A DNA stretch of 64,000 bases from Aphis gossypii (lineage: Eukaryota > Arthropoda > Insecta > Hemiptera > Aphididae): the NCBI RefSeq assembly GCF_020184175.1, contig NW_026083115.1, forward strand, positions 1-64,000, given 5' to 3'. The number at the start of each line of letters is the position of its first letter. Within the stretch, counting starts at the first letter, position 1. This document shows positions 24,200 to 36,697 of this stretch, piece after piece. The notes beneath the pieces are model-generated. The model searched no databases. It had not been told where the DNA came from and was given only the letters and a program-made list of their open reading frames with translations. Made by a program: the position numbers and the translations under genes.

Positions 24200-24619
24200 T
24201 GTCACCCGGTATAAAATATTATAGGCACACAATTACCATCCGATAGAATAATAGGAATATTGTTTGACGCACGACGTTGCGCGAATGACGCAATGCGTGG
24301 GAAGAAGCGGATGCAGGTGCAGATGACCATCAGGGACCTGAGGGTACCGCGGAGTCCCTGGATGATATATAAGGGGGCCCAGGATAGGCACATTTCAGAC
24401 GTGATCCACCAGAGTTAGAGCAAGCACCTTCACGTCACCCAGTTTAATATTTTATGTCTCCTGGACTTAGAATATTTTTCACAGTTTAATTAAATTAAAT
24501 AATTGGACTTAGAATAATTTTTAAATAAAAACACTTAGAATAATTTCGAGAGTTTCATTTATTTCACAAAAACCTTTCCGATTCGACATCATTCAACTGA
24601 TTGTACGTGGCACGTTACA
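24200..24619 (+). mobile_element. Probable solo LTR
   Basis: The segment begins TGTCACCCGG and ends CACGTTACA, giving TG...CA borders. It contains a TATA box (GATATATAAGG at about 24363) followed about 30 bp later by a CATTTCAGACG initiator-like string, and an AATAAA signal near 24525. This is the U3-R-U5 order of an LTR. No internal coding region flanks it and I could not find a target duplication. An alternative start at the TGTGGCGG of 24153 is possible. Confidence 0.5.
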
Positions 24620-24649
24620 AGTAATAGAAGGTATAACAAAAAATAATAT

Positions 24650-24842
24650 AAAAATGTACCTATCTAGTTATTTTTAACAATTAAATAAAAAAAATTCTTA
24701 TATCACTGTAGTAAGTTCAATCTTGAACATTAAAATGTAAAACAAATACATTTTAACATAAAAATAAAGATTATAGATATATTTATTATTTAACAATTAA
24801 ACAACATAAAACAGTTTTTAGATCACTTTAAATTCAGCCTTG
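24650..24842 (+). repeat. Dispersed non-coding repeat, copy 1
   Basis: About 190 bp matching 34297-34479 (shared strings include atctagttatttttaac, cactgtagtaagttcaat, aacataaa and aaattcagcctt) in the same orientation. No coding potential or border signal was recognised. Confidence 0.7.
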
Positions 24843-25406
24843 AATGAAAAAATATTATTCAGTTAAACACTTAATTCTATTTACCCAGCAAACACACATC
24901 ATCTATTTTAGGTGTACTAAAAGTCTATCTGTCTACGCAGACGTCTACAGCGTCTATGGTCTATCGTATACTACAATTAGACGGTTTATAACATGTTATA
25001 ATGTATTGTCTACTAGACGTTATGAAAAATACTTTGAGTAGATTATATTAAATGTCTAATGGTAGATGATTATTAGACAGTTTTTATTGGACTTAAAATA
25101 GACAGATATAGACATCTACCTATATAGGTACCTATTGTTCGACGATTTTTGATGGATATATTTTTAAATGTCTATGTGTAGACGATTTTTAGACATAGGT
25201 GTAGATGACATATTATTTATTATATATTATATAATTAGTAGTCAATTTAAATTCCAAATAACCGGGATTTTTTTAATAATCGTGATCGTCGCAGGCTGTA
25301 TAACCACGGCCATTATTTCCGTGACTGTGATAGCCACAAGCCGCGTCATTATTTATTATCATGAGGTGTGTTTTATCAGTTAATCACAGTAATACAGATT
25401 ACAGAA
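24843..25406. other. AT-rich stretch with recurring TAGACG motifs
   Basis: Between 24910 and 25210 the strings TCTA, TAGACG and TAGACA recur at irregular short spacing in both orientations (for example GTCTACTAGACG, GTAGACGATTTTTAGACA). It may be the relic of a palindromic MITE. No gene is visible. Confidence 0.4.
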
Positions 25407-25973
25407 TATGTTTTCAGTGTTGCCGATTATGTGGTAATTATCCCAAATGGTGGAATTTGAATCACTTGTAATCTAATAAGTGGTAGTGAATAAAATGTGG
25501 TATTTTTGTGGTATTCTACTGTTTATGTTTTGCCACAAAAAGATGTACTCAGCGGGATATTTTTGTGGTAATTTTCACTATCAGTTACTATTTGTGTTAT
25601 CACTTATCAGTCAGACTGTTATTATTTAATGTTTAATCCTATAAATAGTATAAACAATTGAAAATTCTAATATTTATTTTATACTATGGTTAAACCACAG
25701 ATATATAAACAAACATAAACTAACATTGTTTATATCTGTGGGTTAAACCATAGAGATAATGAATTATTATGTTGGTTACGACCTGATTAGTCATTACTTA
25801 TTAGCTTAGAGTAATAAAACTAGTAATGCTCATTAGTAATGTTAGTATTTACTATTAACTTTTGAATTTGAATGGTTTTAATGTTTTATCTTTAATTGTA
25901 AACAACCGGACAGTGAACGTAGTCGTAGTGAGTAGTATTCTTGTGCTTTTAAATTTTTATTTTATACGCCATT

Positions 25974-28139
25974 ATGGATAAGTGGCTTAAAAGAAATATA
26001 GTTACTAGTCGCACCGATGAAGAAGACGATCCTGTACCAACTCTCACTGCCAGTAATGTTATAATCCAAAGTGTTGAACATAGAACTCAAAATAAAAAAC
26101 CTAAAAAAACTGCAAGAAAATTTTGTACTAAATGGCTTGGAAGGGAAGAATTTTCGAAATGGCTCTTACAAAAAATAGATGCTAATGGAAAACATTACGC
26201 ATATTGTAAAGTTTGTAACTCATCAATGAGTTCACATCTTACAGAAATAAAGCGACATAGTTCATCGCCTAAGCATACAAACAATTCTAGACAAGTTGAT
26301 AACCAAAAAAGCGTAAGTGAAGTTTTTAAGATCTCATCATTAACAGAACAAACAAGGATCGCTGAAATTAAAATTACTGCATTCCTTGCTGAAAAAAACT
26401 TACCACTATCTTTAACAGACAAACTTATTCCGTTGTGCAAATCTGTATTCCAAGATTCCAAAATAGTAAAAAATATGTCTTTAGCGAGGACAAAAACAAC
26501 AGCAGTTATGCAAAATGTATTAGGTAAAAATATCATCAATGACCTGTGTAATACTCTTACAATGCCTGGTACATTCTACTCCTTAATTATGGACGAAACC
26601 ACTGATATATCAGAAATCAAACAATGTGCGATTATTATAGTATATTTTGATACCCAAACAATGATGGTGAAAACTGAATTCTTAGACATGGGACAAACAT
26701 CTTCAGGTAATTATTTTATATATATTATTTTATAACATGTAATAAGTGAAGTCTTGTTTAATGTTAACTATTTTTTTTTTATGAATATAGGTACTGCTGA
26801 TCATCTTACAGAATTGTTGCTGCAATGCCTTGACGATAAAGAAATACCAAAAAAAATGTTCATCGGATTTTCTTCTGATACAACAAACTCTATGACTGGG
26901 TCACTTCATTCTGTGTTTACAAACCTGAAAACTGCAATACCAGGTATAGCATGCATAAAATGTTCCTGTCACATGATACATTTATCTTCCTCTAAAGCTT
27001 GTTTAAAGCTTCCACGGTCAATCGAAGACCTATTACGTAATATTGGATCACATTTCAGTAGAAGTTATTCGCGTCAAATTAAGTTTAGAGAATTTCAAGA
27101 ATTTTTTCACATTGAAATTCATAAAATATTATCGCCATGCACAACTCGTTGGTTGTCACTAAAAGCATGTGTTGATAGAATATTTGAACAATTTCCAGCT
27201 CTAAAAGAATATTTTATACTTTCAAGTTTTGAGGACCCTTCTAAAACACTAGAACAAATCCATAGTACTATGGAAAATTATTTTACCATTATATACTTAG
27301 AATTCATGTCTTACACACTAGGTCTCTTGACAAATTTTAATAAATTATTTCAAAGTGAAGGCCCTCTACTATATATGTTGAAACCAGAAATTGAAAAACT
27401 GTTAAAAATAGTGCTAATGAATTTTATGAATATTGAATATATTAGAACTTTGGATACAATCATGATAGTTTCACCTCAGAACATTCAATATCATGTTCCA
27501 TTAACTGATATTTATATTGGTGTAAACGCTACAACCAGCATCACAAATTTAAAAAACAACAGTTCTGTTGATTCTAATGAAGTAATTAAATTTTTTAAAT
27601 CTTGCCAAGAATTTTATATTGAGCTTGTTGTAGACATAAAGAAAAGATTTGTATTCGATGACCTTGTTTTCAAATGTATAGCTGTTACTGAACCAGCATT
27701 AATTAAACAATTTAGTGTAAAATCGTTAAACCATGTAATTGAACGATTTCCTGTTTTAAATTCGTTAATAAGTAGTCCTCAAGAACTTGATATGGAATGG
27801 AGAGAATTAGCACTCATGGATATTGAACCCATTAACAATAATAGTTCAAATGATATTATGATGTATTGGAGAAAAGTATTTTTATTAAAAAATTCTATAG
27901 GTGATATTTATTTTCCCAATATTTGTATCACAATGAGACTATTATTAATCCTACCCGTTTCGAATGCTTCAGTTGAGCGGTTATTTAGTGACTTAAAAAA
28001 TATAAAGACTCTACATCGAAATAAATTACAAACCCAATCGATAATCGGAATCCTTCGAACTAAAAACTCCATTACTGATTGTGTATCCTTTAAACCAACC
28101 GATGCAATGATTAAAAGTAAAATTTGGGACATGCCGTAA
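25974..28139 (+). CDS. hAT transposase, intact, 693 residues
   Basis: Exon 1 is 25974-26706 and exon 2 is 26791-28139, joined over an 84-bp GT-AG intron that keeps frame; the total is 2082 nt including the stop. The BED-like zinc finger lies at residues about 55-101 (Cys78, Cys81, His95, His101). The RNase H-like core has Asp in LIMDETTDIS and Asp in GFSSDTTNSMTG, followed by CIKCSCHMIHL. The C-terminal dimerisation block is LPVSNASVERLFSDLKNIK. The ATG at 25974 is the first in frame. No lesion was found. Function by family: binding of the TIRs and excision/insertion of the element in the nucleus. Confidence 0.9.
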
Positions 28140-28324
28140 TTTTATGTTTTTAAATAATTTATAAGACTGTTTGCAATTTTAAGTTCCTAAAGATATTAAA
28201 ATAAAATGTTAAATATATTATAAGTACGACTAGTATGAAATTAAAGTTAAAATGTTTTTGTTTTTGTTTATACATTTATATTGTTTAATGTTTTGGTCTT
28301 TTTTTATATAATACTGATTTATAA

Positions 28325-28760
28325 TTTTATAATTTTAATTGATAAACAAAAGTCTGTTAGCACTTTGTAGTTTGCACTAAGTATATTTAAGCATTTATAA
28401 GATTTATAATAAATATGAACAATAATTTATAAAAAAAAAATAATTACATTGAAAGATATTGATTTTGTTTAAATATTTTGTTTTGTTTTTTTAAGTTTAA
28501 AAATGAAAATTGTTATATATGTTGCCGATTATGTGGCATATAATTTTATAAATTAATTGATCATCAAAAGTCTGTTTTTACTTTGCACTAACTATATTTG
28601 ATTATTTATAAGATCTATAATGAATATGGATAATAATTTATAAAAAAAAAATAATTATGTTGAAAGATATTGGTTTTGTTTATATGACTATTCTGTTTTG
28701 TTTTTTTAAGTTTAAAAATATTTAAGAATGAAAATTGTTATAATGCAAAATATATAAAAT
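28325..28760. repeat. Two tandem units of about 220 bp inside the hAT 3' region
   Basis: The block aattttataa...aaaagtctgtt...actttgcactaa...aataatttataaaaaaaaa...gaaagatattg...tttgttttgttttttt occurs at about 28325 and again at about 28545. At 28521 between the units lies GTTGCCGATTATGTGGC, identical to part of the left terminus (25418 onward) in direct orientation. Confidence 0.7.
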
Positions 28761-29026
28761 TTTAATGTTTTTAATATTGATTTGTAATTTTATTATTTTG
28801 ATTAATAAACAAAAGACTGTTTCATGTTTGTGTAATTTTAATACTTTCAATAGGTAATTAACAAAATACTTTATGGTTTATATTTGAATGTTAACTTAAA
28901 ATTTCAAAAAAATATAAAATGTGGTAATTGTGGTGGTAATTCAATTTTTAAATGTGGTATAGGGGGTATTTTTGATAACATGGTATGGTAATTTGACGTT
29001 TTGGAATCGGCAACACTGTATGTTTT

Positions 29027-29452
29027 ATACACAATTTAAGTTTATCTTTATTAGTTTATTCAACCATACTTTCACTTTAATAGTGCACGAACTAATTTAT
29101 AGTATAATATTAAAGTTCGTTATTTTGTCACCAATACTCGTTACTCTGTTTTTATCCATAAAACTAATATCTTCAGTGCCCGTGGCTCGTCTGAAAAACC
29201 TTGTGGCGTGAAAAATAGTCATAAAAAAATAATCTAATCGTCCTAATCTGAGGTGTGTAGTGTGTACTGTGTAGTGTGTTGCCGTGCGTTAATTAACTGT
29301 TATTATTTTGTTAGTAATTTTATATTTATATCATTGTGGACGGATTTTTTGAAACTTCAATTACTTCAATATCGCGTAGTTACGTTATTAGTCCTGCAGT
29401 GTCCAGTGTCTACAATTTATCATTGGTAAGTACTTTAATTATTTAAATTAAA
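29027..29452. other. Short non-coding stretch before the Transposase_21-like gene
   Basis: No coding region. A good splice donor (CATTGGTAAGTAC at about 29421) lies just before the ATG at 29453, suggesting a 5' untranslated exon of the following gene or of the element that carries it. Confidence 0.35.
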
Positions 29453-30687
29453 ATGCCTAAAAATTCATACAAATTAGTCACCGAGTTGAGTAGAAGTCAA
29501 CGATTCCGTAGGTTTAAAAGCACATGTATTGAAAATAATTACAACATATTATGCATTGCTAGTAATAGTAACAGTCACATAACCTATAGTAATTTGACTA
29601 ATACTAGTCTAGACACTAGTAAATCCATTCCAATAACTTCAAATTCAATAAACCAGTGTAACAAATATAATCTTGACAATTTAAATAATTTAGACTTGTC
29701 TGATAATTTTGAACTTGATTCTTCTGATAGTAGTTCTGGAGATGAATTTAATGATGACAAATGTTTTGACTATCAAAATAAACTTTGTGATGAATTGCGA
29801 AAATGGGTATCAAATAAATGTATTTCTGAAAGCGCAGTAAAATCTCTTTTAAAAATTCTTTATTCTTGTAATCCCTCTGATTTGCTTACTCTTCCAAAAG
29901 ATGTAAGAACTTTAAAGAGTACTCCAAGACTAGCTTTAGTCACAAAAAAGTAGGAGATTATGGGGAGTATGCCCATTTTGGCTTAGAATCTGGGTTACTA
30001 AATAAGTGGTTGAAGTACAGTAAGACTATTTTAAAAAATGTACATGATTTTAGAGTGTACATTAATTTTGATGGTTTACCAATACACAAAAGCTCTGGTG
30101 GTTCTTTGTGGCCCATTTCATGTGCAATTATTGAAGTTAAAGATGATCCGTTTGTGATAGGGTCGTATTATGGAACAAAAGAGCCAAAAGATATTGAAGC
30201 TTATTTAGAGGATTTTATTAATGAAGCCACTCATTTAACCAAGAACGGCTTATTTTTAAATGATTACCAAATGTCATTTAATATTGTAGAATATAGGGGA
30301 GAGTCGCCTAATTTGGACCATTTATGACATTTTGTAGTTTTTCTACTAATTTTTTTGATAGATTTTCATGAAACTGTATTACAAAGATACCTAGACATCT
30401 AAGCTACAATTTCATGGAAACATTTTTTAAAATTTGTAATTTTAACTGTGAAAATTTTTAACTTAAATAAGATTTATCAAGTGGTCCAATATACGCAACC
30501 GGTATCTTAAAATAGACCACCTGTACCTTTATTTGGACCTTTTATAAAAATAATAAAAATAAAAATTTAATAGGTAAAATAACTTTATTCAAATTTAGTA
30601 AAATATTTTATTCAGTTAACAAATCAATAAGAACATTTATTAATTAATATCACATCATTATTAATGAAATACAGTTAATAAATTAAA

Positions 30688-31350
30688 ATTCAAACTGAAC
30701 TTATTTAAATTAAAACATTTTATAAAAAAAAACAACAAAATAAAATAGTAGGAACTAATTTTCCAAATTAGTCAGAATTTATAATAAATAATAGCAGACC
30801 TTGCTTATAATAAAATAAAAATATAGGTACTAAATTTATAGTTAACATTTTTAACAGTACAATACATAACATAACCAATATAAAAAAGAAATCAAAAATA
30901 AAATATTATCACAATATTACTGTTAACAAATTATAAGTTCAAACTGAACTTATTTAAATTAAAACATTTTATAAAAAAAAAACAATAAAATAAAATAGTA
31001 GGAATTAATTTTCCAAATTAGTCAAAATTTATAATAAATAATAGCAGACCTTGCTTATAATAAATTTATAATAAAATAAAAATGTAGGTACTAAATTGTA
31101 TAAGTTAACATTTTTAACAGTACAATACATAACATAACCAATATAAAAAAGAAATCAAAAATAAAATATTATCACAATATTACTGTTAACAAATTATAAG
31201 TTCAAACTGAACTTATTTAAATTAAAACATTTTATAAAAAAAAACAACAAAATAAAATAGTAGGAACTAATTTTCCAAATTAGTCAGAATTTATAATAAA
31301 TAATAGCAGACCTTGCTTATAACAAATTTATAATAAAATAAAAATGTAGG
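30688..31350. repeat. Tandem repeat of about 250-263 bp in the pogo-like 3' region
   Basis: CAAACTGAAC followed by ttatttaaattaaaac begins at 30691, 30940 and 31203, giving units of about 249 and 263 bp plus a partial third unit. Similarity within the units is very high. It lies between the end of the transposase and the left TIR. Confidence 0.85.
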
Positions 31351-31353
31351 TAC

Positions 31354-33131
31354 TTAACTGTTTTCACATTGAATACATAATAAAAACTCATCTTTAGGTT
31401 GTAAACCCAAACAATCTTCATGGAACCAAACACTACATTGTGGGCACATTATCATGTCCAATTGGTTATTTTCTCTACATAGTGGACAATACCAATTTTC
31501 TTTCACACCAGCCTTTGTTCCTTTTGATGTTGTTGGTATATCTTCTACCTTTTTCTTTATTGATTTATCATTTTTTTTTGTCAAAAATCTTCCTTTTAGT
31601 ATTTTGTTTTTCAATTTTTTCTTTTTTGATTGTAATGTTATTGATTTTTTTTGTAGAAATTAATAATTTTTCTTGAAGATAATTGTTGTAAGGACTACTG
31701 GTTAAGACCACAGCTTTTTGAGCACCTCTTCCATTTCTTTTTGATTTAGTATATTGTTGAGTCTTAGGTATAGGAGAAACCTTTAAAAGAACCTTTGTAA
31801 ATGAATTATTATTTTGCTCAACATCATTTGTGATCAAATCATTAAGTGCATCTTTAGTTTTATCGTTATTGACAGTAATACCATTTTCAATCTCAGTTTC
31901 TAGTTTCGGAGTAGGACATCTGTTTAATGAGTCAGAAACAATGAATTGATGGTCCTGAAATATGTGTCTATTAACAGGCCAGATACCTGCGTTTCTAAAT
32001 GCAATTTCAGCAATACCTACAGTAGCTGCTCGACCATATGCTTCCTTAAGTAAACTTGACACATGAAATTGTGATATTGTTCTACCATAATTTTGACGCA
32101 ACCATTTTTCTTGAGCTTGAATATAGTATAACCCTAAGGGCTTGAAAAAAGCAACGTCAAGTGGTTAAAGGCGATGGGTAGTATGTCCAGGTAACTGAAG
32201 CAATACTATTCCATTTTCTTTAGCAAATAATAAAGCATCTAAATTTTTAATATGTGTAGTTTGTCCATCTAGTAGTATTACAACTGGATTTTCTTTAGTT
32301 GATTTTACATGCGAATGGAAATGCTTTAGCCAAGTTACAAAAAGCTCAGAGTTAATATAACCAGAGTCTGAAATTTCAACAACACTACCAGATGGAGCAC
32401 CTATTTCTAACTCTGGGCATTTTCGTTTCCTTTTAAATATAATCATTGGTGGCACATAAAAACCAGATGCATTGACACAGCAAACAATGGTAGTATTGAC
32501 TCCTCTTTCTCCACTCGTTAAAGCTCCTACTTGTCGTTTATCTTTTAAAGATATCACTTTTTGAGTTTTTTTTTGGACTATAATGAAACCAGATTCATCG
32601 ACATTGAAAATAGTGTTTGCATTTATTTTAAATTCATCAACTACTTTTTCAAGAATGTCAAAAAAATCCATAACATTTTTTTTATTAAAACCTTTAGCTC
32701 TGGCCATAGAAGTAGCTTCAGGCTGTCTCAAGGAAAGTTGTGGGTTACGTTTCATGAACCCATAAAACCATTTTTTTTTCAGCAATTTTGTTTTGTTTAT
32801 TAAAATTATGAGTTAATGAATATTTTTCCGCGATATCAAATGCTAATTTTCTTATATCATTTATTGTAAAACCAAAAAATAATGACTCTAAATGTAAAAG
32901 ATAATTTACCAATTGTTGTTCCATATTAGCATTAAATACTGCTGGTCTCCCAAATGATTTGGCAAGATTTACATGCCCATTTTTATCATCAGCATGTCTC
33001 TTAAGAGTAGCTTTGGGAACATTGTATATCTGTGCACTTTTGTTCAAACCATAATCACCATTTTTATAGGCAGCAACTGCTAATTGTAGATCTTGTTCAG
33101 ACCATTAACCGTATGGACCTCTTTTCGGCAT
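31354..33131 (-). pseudogene. pogo/Tigger-type transposase with C-terminal PHD finger
   Basis: Starts with ATG at 33131. N-terminal psq/CENP-B-like HTH (SAQIYNVPKATLKRH) with a TAA near 33108. The DDE_1 core has Asp in NVDESGF, Asp in LLDGQTTH and Asp in PLDVAFFKPL, the last just after a TAA at 32165. A basic linker leads to a PHD-type finger at 31488-31360 with spacing C-x2-C-x10-C-x2-C-x4-H-x2-C-x11-C-x2-C. Two frameshifts are T9 runs on the plus strand (32771-32779 and 31571-31579) where eight T would restore frame. Total about 590 residues. A PHD finger would bind histone tails; a role in target choice is inference. Confidence 0.75.
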
Positions 33132-34055
33132 AATAACTGTAGGAACAATTTTATAATGTGAAATCTGTAATAAAATAATGGTCCAAATTAGGCAACAGTT
33201 GGTGGTCCAAAATAAACAACTTTATAATATTACCCTACCCCCTAATGTACAGCAGAACGGTACCCACTTGCCCGCTTTTTTATTTTGTATGTTGGACCTA
33301 TAGTTTTAAAAAATATTTTAAATTCCAACTTGTAACACATTTTATGATCCTCCATGTTGCTGTTCGGATACTATCTTCCCCCGATTGATTTGATTGATTA
33401 TGCTGAAGAGTTATTAATACATTTTGTTAGGGAATTTAGTGTATTGTACGGTGAAGAATTTGTGTCTTATAATATACATAATTTAATTCATTTAGCTGAG
33501 GATTGTCGTTTATATGGAACATTAGACACATTTAGTACTTTTCCTTTTGAGAATAGCTTTCAAATCATTAAAAGAATATTAAAGAAATCTACACAACCTT
33601 TAGCTCAGTTACGCAATAGAGAGGCAGAGAACAGTAAAATAGTACAATGTTTACTTAATTTTATTGACTTCCCAATGTTAGGGAAAATGATTAACGACAG
33701 CCCATTTATTCATGGAGTTGTTGGCGATTCGTTTAAATCAGTTAAGACTAAACGATTTAAACTTACTACCTATGAACCTAATAATTGTTGTATTGTTGAT
33801 GATGGCTCAATAATATTGGTATAAAACATTATTCAAACAAATGATGAAATTATTTTGAGGTGTAGACAATTTTTAAATGTATGTGATTTATATAATTGCC
33901 CAATGCCATCAAATGTTATTGGAATATTTTTATGTAGTGGTTTATTAGAACTTATGTTAGTAAATTTAATTAATATAAAATTTAAAGCTATAAAAATGCC
34001 AAAATCTTGCGAAGGAGTTATAGAAAAGTTTGTAATATTATCAATTTTGCACTGA

Positions 34056-34133
34056 CATTCATAATACTGCACATATTTAGTTTTTAATTATGAATATATT
34101 TTTATTACTGACATATTATTCAAAGAATGATGA

Positions 34134-34172
<39 letters not shown>

Positions 34173-34600
34173 ATATATAAAAATAAATTGTTCCTGTTAG
34201 TTATAATACAAACATAATAAAGAACAATATTATAATATCACTATCCATTCAGTCTTGAATATAAAAATAGTAATAGTATGTAATCTTTTAAAAATAAAAA
34301 TAAAAATATATCTAGTTATTTTTAACAATTAAATAATAAAAAAATTCTTATATCACTGTAGTAAGTTCAATTTTGAACATTAAAATGTATAACAAAATTA
34401 ATTTTAACATAAAAACAAAGATTATAGATATTTAAACAATAAAAAAACAGTTGTTAAATTACTATAAATTCAGCCTTCTAACCTAACCCAATATATTTTA
34501 ATATTTTATTTGGTTATAGAATGAATGACAGTCATTTGGAAGTACTTTTTTGAGTTGTTGTAAGTGATCCCATTTGGTTTTAGGTATTTTTAAACTTATT
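34056..34600. other. Non-coding stretch with an AT microsatellite and a dispersed repeat
   Basis: An (AT)n run of about 30 bp lies at 34139-34167. 34297-34479 is the second copy of the repeat at 24650-24842. No gene was seen. Confidence 0.7.
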
Positions 34601-34619
34601 TTATGAAGCTAGTCATACA

Positions 34620-36466
34620 CTATAGGTGACACAGGTTGTTTTTCTTTATTTTTTTTTTCTGTACAGAATCTAGATCAGAATATTCATGGTTGAAGTCTAG
34701 TTTGTAATCAATAGTACCATTACAATTATATCGGATAGCTTTAATATCAGTTACAGTAGGGTCTCCAGCTACCTTCCTGGAGCTTATAGAACCATACCTA
34801 AAAATGTTAGTCTGGTATTGTCTAAAAAAAGAAATATCAGATGATTTGACTTCATAAGAAAATGGTTTTGATCTTGCATTTTTTGTAACTTTTAAGTAAT
34901 CAGAAGGCAAGTAGATATCTACATTTTTTAGTTTCCTCTCAATGGCAGAGTGCACTGAGTCACACTCCATTTGAGTGTGGCCCTTAGTTACATACTTTTG
35001 TTCTATGACTACTTCATTACTGACTGCAAACTCTATGCATTGGCCAGAACGGTATTTTTATTTTGATAGCAGCATCCATCACTCCACAAAATAAAATTTT
35101 TATTTGGACTTTTATTATTACACTTTGTTAGCTGGTCAATTATACAACTTGTAAATGAAGATGCTGAAAGATCAGACTGAGTCTCATCCCACCAGTAGCA
35201 CATACATTCATGGGATGAAAGATTGTACATTGTGAAATTATGAACACACAATTTACATTTGTAGTATAATGCACTAGCTTTCAATGAGGAGCATATCTTA
35301 ACAGCCTGTAAATCCATGGTAAAAACAAATATTTCATCTGAAAGTCCCTTCTCTTTATCAATGTGTTTCTCTTCTCTGCTTCGATTTTTATTTTCAATGT
35401 GTTTGTGCCATTCTTCATCATTTATATTTCCGGTTTTATGGCCACAACATAAGTCACATTGGTCTTTCTTAGGTGAAAACAATGACAGGTTATTCTCATT
35501 AAAAATGTTCATGAAATTAGTTCTTGATACTAATGTTTTTCCCTCTTCCTTACATTTTTCTGTGTACATATTATAGAGTTGTGAGTGAGATTGTACTATA
35601 GGTTCTAGATATAATTTTGATGTAAATTTTCTACAATAATGAGACTCCATTTTTGGTAATGATTCTAGAAAAGTACTAACAAACATTTTGTTGTTTGTTT
35701 TTGTTTTGCGTGGAATTGAGTTTTGACTAGATGCAGTTTTTTCTTCACTTGTATCTATAAACCAACCTTGTATTTGACATTCACCCACACTTAGAGTGTT
35801 CAAAAACATATTTTTACAAACACTAACAAGTTCACCATAAAATTTTAAATAATAAAGGTATGTATAATTTCTTCGAGATGATGATCACTCCTCCTACGTT
35901 CTACAAGGACTTTCTTCACCAAAAAAGACACTTACATTTATTTCTCATCCCAATTTAAATTTGTCCAAAAATATGTAAATATATTAAGTCTATAATTTTC
36001 AAAAAATGTATTACACATTCGTTTGAAGACTTTTCACAAATCTTGTAATAACATGTAGGGCCCATTTGTTTAGCTGCTCTATCAACATCATGATATATTT
36101 TTTTTTTCATTAGTTCTTCTATAACCTAAAAAAGGCTTACCTTTCATACGTAATTTTTTATTTAAATTTTTTTTCCGTGTTATACGTGACCTTTTTTATT
36201 TTCCTGTACATCAAGAACAAAATCATCACAAATCTGTAAATCATCTGCAATAATATTATCCTTTTCTGTGTTTTCTTCTACAGTCAGTTGATCAATTGAT
36301 GTATTGCTCTGATTAGTATGATCTGATATGTTGAATTCTAATGTCAAAAAAGTAAAATGATTTATTTACAATTATAATGTGACTATTGAAAAAATTTAAA
36401 TAATTTACCATCATCAATGACTTCATCAAATTCATTCAATAGTTCATCTATCTCGTATTCGTTCAT
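34620..36466 (-). pseudogene. Second Sola-like transposase, decayed
   Basis: Starts with ATG at 36466; exon 1 to 36409 is acidic, exon 2 begins near 36340. Frame is lost several times between 36200 and 35810. The better-kept part (35809-35033) has the same order as the copy at 2866-6360: ESHYCRKFTSK, KKDQCDLCCGH, Asp in FTMDLQAVK and Asp in WSDGCCYQNKN. After a frame break near 35030 the last block (34970-34620) has HTQMECDSVHSAIE. The two copies are clearly different subfamilies. Terminal repeats were not found. Confidence 0.7.
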
Positions 36467-36697
36467 ATTGAGTTAGGTTTAAGATTTTATACAGTTTTAA
36501 GTTTATATAGTAAGTTTAAAGTTATAAGAAATTAATGTATTATTAAACAACGTACAAATAATAATTATTATAAATATTATAAAATAGTACCTACCTAGTA
36601 ACAGTTTTTGGATAAAATGATAACCTGGAGATACGATATATTTTGACAGTAATATTGATAATGGAGATACATGATATTGTTTTGGCAACGACGAAAG

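Larger units (their letters stand above)
25415..29018 (+). mobile_element. hAT transposon, complete, with perfect 8-bp target duplication
   Basis: Termini CAGTGTTGCCGATT (25415) and its reverse complement AATCGGCAACACTG (ending 29018) are hAT-type. TATGTTTT flanks both sides exactly (25407-25414 and 29019-29026). The element holds one intact two-exon transposase. The interior near the 3' end is AT-rich and contains a 220-bp tandem duplication. This is the best-preserved DNA transposon in the window. Confidence 0.93.
30296..33242 (-). mobile_element. pogo-like element inserted in the Transposase_21-like gene
   Basis: The left end GGGGAGAGTCGCC follows TA at 30294-30295; the right end is less certain, either at 33242 (GGGGGTAGGG in reverse, next to TA) or nearer 33200. 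TTTGGACCA motifs recur inside both ends in inverted orientation (about 30308 and 33180-33210). The gene inside is on the minus strand. The sequence just right of the end (cagcagaacggtacccactt) also occurs at 51743, so another repeat abuts it. The start resembles that of the element at 62783. Confidence 0.65.
29453..34055 (+). pseudogene. Transposase_21/DUF4218-like (CACTA-related) gene, split by a pogo-like element
   Basis: The N-terminal part (29453-30295) is Ser/Asn-rich, then has LPKDVRTLKSTPR, a frame break in an A6 run (29944-29949; seven A would restore frame) and the core INFDGLPIHKSSGGSLWPIS with a KEPKDIEAYLEDF continuation. It stops at the pogo-like insertion. The C-terminal part (about 33350-34055) has the DUF4218-like YNIHNLIHLAEDC and TFPFENSFQ motifs, a TAA at 33822 and then an in-frame tail to 34055. 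The middle (expected CxxxPAKSF...GFSSCTRC region, seen in the copy at 58418-59143) is absent, so there was also a deletion. Role by family: transposase or transposon-associated nuclease. Confidence 0.65.

Noticed and set aside
31440..32803. Plus-strand Phe-rich frames
   Set aside because: They are antisense to the pogo-type transposase.
34139..34168. Origin or promoter in the AT run
   Set aside because: A simple (AT)n microsatellite; no other signal supports a function.
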